NCBI GenBank assembly: GCA_013400155.1 | Contig: VXBM01000043.1 | Location: 1,768,325-1,832,324 of the forward strand | From: Helopsaltes ochotensis | Taxonomy: Eukaryota > Chordata > Aves > Passeriformes > Locustellidae | Length of the DNA: 64,000 nt | Direction: 5' to 3' | Shown here: positions 59,711 to 64,000 of the stretch, one piece after another | Layout of the letters: each line of letters begins with the position of its first letter | Numbering within the stretch: the first letter of the stretch is position 1 | Notes under the pieces: generated by a model | Databases searched by the model: none | Told to the model about the DNA's origin: nothing | What the model saw: the letters and a program-made list of their open reading frames with translations, nothing else | Made by a program: the position numbers and the translations under genes

Positions 59711-59746
59711 GTGTGTGTGTGCGCGTGCGCGTGTGTGCGTATATAC
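59711..59746. repeat. TG/CG microsatellite
   Basis: Alternating purine-pyrimidine (GTGTGTGTGTGCGCGTGCGC and on) in the MTF2 3'UTR. Such runs can adopt Z-DNA and are usually length-polymorphic. Confidence 0.9.
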
Positions 59747-60507
59747 CGAGGTGTATATGCACACACGGACCTGGGCGTGTATATAGAGGTGTGATTGTGA
59801 CCTATGCAATACAAATTATGGGATCGGTCAGCTTCTGAGAATACATCCCATAATTCTTTTTTCAGGAATAGTTGCCAGTATTTACACAGCAGCATTTCTT
59901 CTCAGGCTTATTGGGTGCTGTTGCTTTTTATGTACTAAGGAAAAGTGTCCAACCAGTGCAGCGTGTTCTGGCAATGGGTGCAGTCATTGATGTTCATGTG
60001 CTCTACATTCCATTGTTTTCCATTTGAATTAACCGTTAATATATAATGCAGGACCTGAAGATTTTGAAATTAATTCTACTGGAAATAACAATTTGAGAGC
60101 TCTTGTGGCACTCTGATTGTAAATTTCATGTCCCAGTAAGTTGACAGGAGTTGTGCAGGATTTCTACATACCTGTAGAAACAGTCATATTTTGATAAATG
60201 TAGTATGAGCGAAGTGTATTATTGCACAGGGTCAACAAATGTTGCCATTTGAAGTAACGTTACTGATTTTATTACAACATTACCTCTTTTGTGTTTTTAA
60301 AATGTACCAAGTTTTAAATTGATAAGATTATTTTACTTGTTAAAAAAAAGTCAAAAAGTCTCTTGCCAGTATTAGATGTTTTTTCTTTGTCTGCTACTTT
60401 TGAGGGGGTTTTAGCCAAAGAGTAAACAGAAGAGTATTTTTACTTTGGTGGTTATTCACTGTACTATATAAGGTTGGTTTTCTTACATGCTTACAGTTTG
60501 CCACCAA

Positions 60508-60513
60508 AATAAA
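60508..60513 (+). terminator. MTF2: MTF2 candidate polyadenylation signal (proximal)
   Basis: AATAAA about 1.4 kb after the stop. Use is not demonstrable from sequence alone. Confidence 0.5.
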
Positions 60514-61885
60514 ATTATGTAACATTAACAAATGACAGAGTGGTTTAAAGTGTACTGCCTGAGTTAGTACTTACTTATTCCATTACTTGGTTATTTGACT
60601 TTTTCTGCTTATCTTGAACATCTTGAAAAGGTGATTTTTTTTCTGAATTTTTTTTTTTGTCACCTTATAGCCAAAGGAAGCAGAGAAAGCTTTTTATCCT
60701 GGTCTTGGCTTATGGCTAGCTGGGTTATATTAGCTTTATAAAAATGCTAATTAAAAACTCCCACTTCTGTTTACCTTCACTAAAATGTGTGGGTTTTTCT
60801 CACACCCTCAGCTATTAATTTAATGTTGCCTTGCCTATAGCTGCAATATTTTGATAACACAGCAACTTCATGTTAATTTTTTGAATGTTTATATCTTGAG
60901 ATAATGCAAAATGTAAAGCCTTTGTAACCTTACTCACACCATCTGTATTGGTCTTTGTTTCACTTTATCCGAGTCCTTTAATTCTAACTGAACACCAGCA
61001 GTGTTTTTCATAAAGATTCATTTAATGATAAATATTGGAATGTACTTGGGGACTTTAGTGGGGGAGGTGTGGGGAGAAAATACTTGTCAAACTTCAGCTG
61101 TCCATAGACCTAACTATTGTGAATGTCATTTCATTTTATTATTAAGTCAATGGTGGTTGACTTAACTCTGATGTTCAGTTTGTATTTTTGGAATTGCTTT
61201 TCTCTTAGAATTAAAAGACCAACATTAAATGTGTGTATTTTTTGAGAGAGAAGAATGAGTTTTGATTCTGTACTCTTGTGAAGCACATACTTGGTGGCAT
61301 CCTCCCATCCATCGTTTCCCAATCTCTAGCTTTCCTGTTCCTGTCCTGGAGACACTTGCCCTGCACATAGACAGTAACTGGTGTTCCAGCTATGGTTGAG
61401 GGATGCTTTGTTACAAGGTGTCATGTACTGGAAAATGCTGCAATAGTGCTGCTGGAGATAGAGCTAGAGTAGTAATTAAAGCACACCTACAAATGCCTTT
61501 CTCATTTTATGTGAATTTCATTGTACGTAGTAGTGGTGTGTCTAAAGGAAAAAGACAAATGTTGCTGTATGTAATGATTTCATTTTGGTATAACTCGATC
61601 ATTGTATGTATGCATGTGTGTAAATATATGTAATTCAACTTTGATGTGGTCACTGATTTAGAACCATTTCTATGTGTATATTTAATATTTTCCCATTCTG
61701 TTTTATTTGTATTACAGTAGTATTTAGGTAGGAGAAGTCTCTCGTGACCGTTCTAAAAATATAGATCGCATGAACAAGACAGCAAAGAAGTAATGGCACA
61801 ATACTGGTCTGAATTGTAAAATATGCATCATAGCAAACTATTTGTCAAATCATTGTTCTCAACAAAGATTTCAACAGGAATTTTG

Positions 61886-61891
61886 AATAAA
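61886..61891 (+). terminator. MTF2: MTF2 candidate polyadenylation signal (distal)
   Basis: AATAAA about 2.8 kb after the stop, followed within 25 bases by a T-rich stretch. A further AATAAA occurs at 62078-62083. Confidence 0.45.
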
Positions 61892-62510
61892 ACTATTGTT
61901 TTTCTATGCATAACAGGCATTTTGAGTGAGATTGCGAAGGAATTTTGAAAAATCTCTAAGCACCATACATGAAATGAAGGTCAATGTTTTGATTTAACGT
62001 GAAGACATGTAAATTTTAAAAGGCCTTTAAGGTGAAGACAAGCACTTTATTGTCTGGGGGGAGGGGGAAGATAATTTAATAAACAGTAAAATGGTTTGTC
62101 TTTGGAACATCCTTCCAAAGTGATCTTAAGTGTTATATTTTAAAAGGAAATTGGTGAATTGAGATGGAACATACCAAGGCTGATGATGGAGCAATAGTCA
62201 GAACAGAGTGATAAGGATAAACTGGACAAGATGCATCAGTTCGGTGCACAGAGGGAAGAGGATGAGTCTTGCAAATGCTACACAGGTAATATGTTCAGGC
62301 ATGCCTCTAGCTGACTCAGTCTGTCTGAATAAAAAATAACATTCCAGTTAAGGGCATGATGGAAGAAAATTACATTTTGTAGAAATGGAGAAGAGGGTTT
62401 AGGATGCTGAGTTCTGTTCGGTCAATGTTGAACGTAAACCAATGGCTAAACACTCATATAGAGGTGTCAGATCTACTGATACCCTAGCTAAGTTAGAAAA
62501 ACATTAATGC

Positions 62511-62645
62511 ATGAGTTAAACTTGGAAGTTGTTAATGTTTGTAGAAAAGTTTGTGTGGGTTTTTTTTTNNNNNNNNNNNNNNNNNNNATGAGTTAAACTT
62601 GGAAGTTGTTAATGTTTGTAGAAAAGTTTGTGTGGGGTTTTTTTT
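62511..62645. repeat. Direct duplication of about 57 bp around a 19-N gap
   Basis: The sequence beginning ATGAGTTAAACTTGGAAGTT at 62511 recurs at 62588. The copies are identical apart from the G/T run length at their ends. Ns at 62569-62587 separate them. This is most simply an unmerged overlap at a contig join. Confidence 0.9.
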
Positions 62646-62714
62646 GTTTGTTTTGTTTTTGGTTTTTTTTTGTTTTTGTTTGTTTGTTTGGGTTTTTTGT
62701 TTTTGTTTTTTTTT
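62635..62714. repeat. T/G-rich simple repeat (GTTTT-like)
   Basis: Long T runs broken by single G residues next to the gap; this low-complexity tract is the likely cause of the failed join. Confidence 0.9.
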
Positions 62715-64000
62715 ATAAATTGGATCATCTGTACATGGGGTGTAATGAAGAAAAAGACATGGGAAAGGGTCGCCTTTAGAGTCCCTGAAGGAAGTTGGAG
62801 GGGGAAGCAACTGTCTTTTTAGCAAAGGTAGTGCAGGGCAATAGAAAGAAAAGCAAAAGACAAATACAGTACAAGCTGTGCAGAGTCTGAGAATAAGCTT
62901 AAAATTCGATGCTTTTGCTGTCTTTCAATTGTTCAGCAACAATGAAACAAGATTTTTGTATTGTCTTGGTGTTCTAGTGTTTTGCATTTTTGAATCCCTT
63001 AATATTCTTGGCTAGCTCATCTCTGCTATTTTTTAGATCAGGTTTGTACATATTTCAGCATTGAGATCCATACACCACAATATCAACAGTTGTTCTGGTT
63101 TTCATTAGTATCAAAATACTTTGCCTGCAGATACTAATTTTTCAAACACAGCTGTAGTTCATAGCATTCTTTTTATATAATCTTCCTTCTAATCTGTTTA
63201 TTGATACTACTTCACCAGTGTGTTTTTCTTGTTCCAATTTATGTTTCTAGCTTCTCAAATTGACAATATTCAGTTTGCTTCCCATTGTTAACTACTTAGT
63301 GTTTGGCACTGATTGATTTCCATGTGGTTTTGGTTTCCTAGTCTTCTGTTTATTTAATGTTTAACACAGTACCTTCCAGTCCTGACATCTGCAGTTTTAC
63401 TCTTAACAAGCTCATTTACTTCAAAACCTGCTTTAAAGCAGGAAGGTAATTAATAGTTCTATCTTGCTCTAAATAAAGTTTTTCTGTAAGAACCATTTCC
63501 AGGTCCTTCATTTGTGCTTTGCCATTCTCTAATGAATACTCACAAAACTTAACTACTGTTGCATTCACTTGTGTCACTATCCAGTGGGATAGTTATTGCT
63601 TCGCTCTGTACCTCTTTTTCTCATTCATGAGCATTACTAAGGTTGCCTGCTTTGTGTACTTGGTTGCTCTAATTTGGTATTTATAACGTCACAAATCAGT
63701 TGCATGATAGCAGAAAGCACTAAGGATAAAATTCTAAAGATCATCAACAATAGCTGGAAATAGTGGGAAAGGGAATTAGTGAACAACTGGAAAGGCTTTA
63801 ACTCCATTAAATCCTTAAGCATAAAAGAAAAGGACTTTTATTAGATATTTATTTTCAGGTCCCTTAACATAATGTTGAAATGTATAGATATATGCTTCTA
63901 GAACATTTCTTTTGGCAACTCTATGCCTTCCTGATGCACCTGTGTTCCAATTTAGCAGGTAGCAGATGGAGAGTGGGGATGGATATCATTTCCAGGAACT

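Larger units (their letters stand above)
59108..62100 (+). other. MTF2: MTF2 3'UTR and downstream flank
   Basis: AT-rich sequence after the stop with A-rich tracts (59201-59237, 59628-59650), a TG/CG microsatellite and several AATAAA signals. Nothing coding is evident. The UTR probably ends near one of the signals at 60508, 61886 or 62078. Confidence 0.6.
62101..64000. other. Intergenic sequence downstream of MTF2
   Basis: No coding exon recognised. It holds a 19-N gap with duplicated flanks and a T/G-rich simple repeat. In other vertebrates TMED5 follows on the minus strand; its 3'UTR could begin in or beyond this stretch but nothing here proves it. Confidence 0.6.

Noticed and set aside
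63637..64000. Possible 3'UTR of TMED5 on the minus strand
   Set aside because: It is suggested only by expected gene order; no coding sequence or recognisable UTR feature is present in the window.

Overview
The window is vertebrate nuclear DNA, almost certainly from a bird. It holds three spliced genes with long AT-rich introns, GC-rich first exons in CpG islands (two of them cut by runs of N), CR1 LINE fragments ending in the avian-type ATTCT tail, and a solo LTR. The LTR resembles those I associate with songbird genomes, so a passerine is likely but not proven. There is no operon, CRISPR array or other prokaryotic feature.

Layout: RPL5 (+, about 27-6430), DIPK1A/FAM69A (-, stop at 9549, start codon at 18829), a gene-poor interval of about 17 kb (19.3-36.7 kb), then MTF2 (+, first coding exon probably inside the 37042-37559 gap, stop at 59107). 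RPL5 and DIPK1A are convergent; DIPK1A and MTF2 are divergent, each with its own CpG island. From memory this matches the human 1p22 order RPL5-DIPK1A-MTF2, so the block is conserved synteny. All exon boundaries below were read from the sequence and checked by reading-frame continuity. The reconstructed lengths are RPL5 297 aa, DIPK1A 428 aa and MTF2 595 aa; the MTF2 figure assumes a 5-nt first coding exon that is not visible.

RPL5 encodes a 60S ribosomal protein and carries a clear SNORD21 box C/D snoRNA in intron 5, plus a weaker H/ACA candidate in intron 6. DIPK1A encodes an ER type II membrane protein with a kinase-like fold and an intact EF-hand loop. MTF2 encodes a Polycomb-like PRC2 accessory factor with Tudor, PHD1, PHD2 and C-terminal domains. 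The three genes share no pathway; their proximity is ancestral gene order.

The most notable observations are a GC-AG intron in MTF2, a stop-free 147-nt intron 2 in MTF2, a sharp GC3 jump in RPL5 exon 4, an 864-bp solo LTR with TG...CA ends and a perfect 5-bp target duplication, a possible second LTR-like element with minus-strand CCAAT and TATA motifs between RPL5 and DIPK1A, and a duplicated 57-bp flank around a 19-N gap that looks like an assembly error. I found no wholly new biological system.
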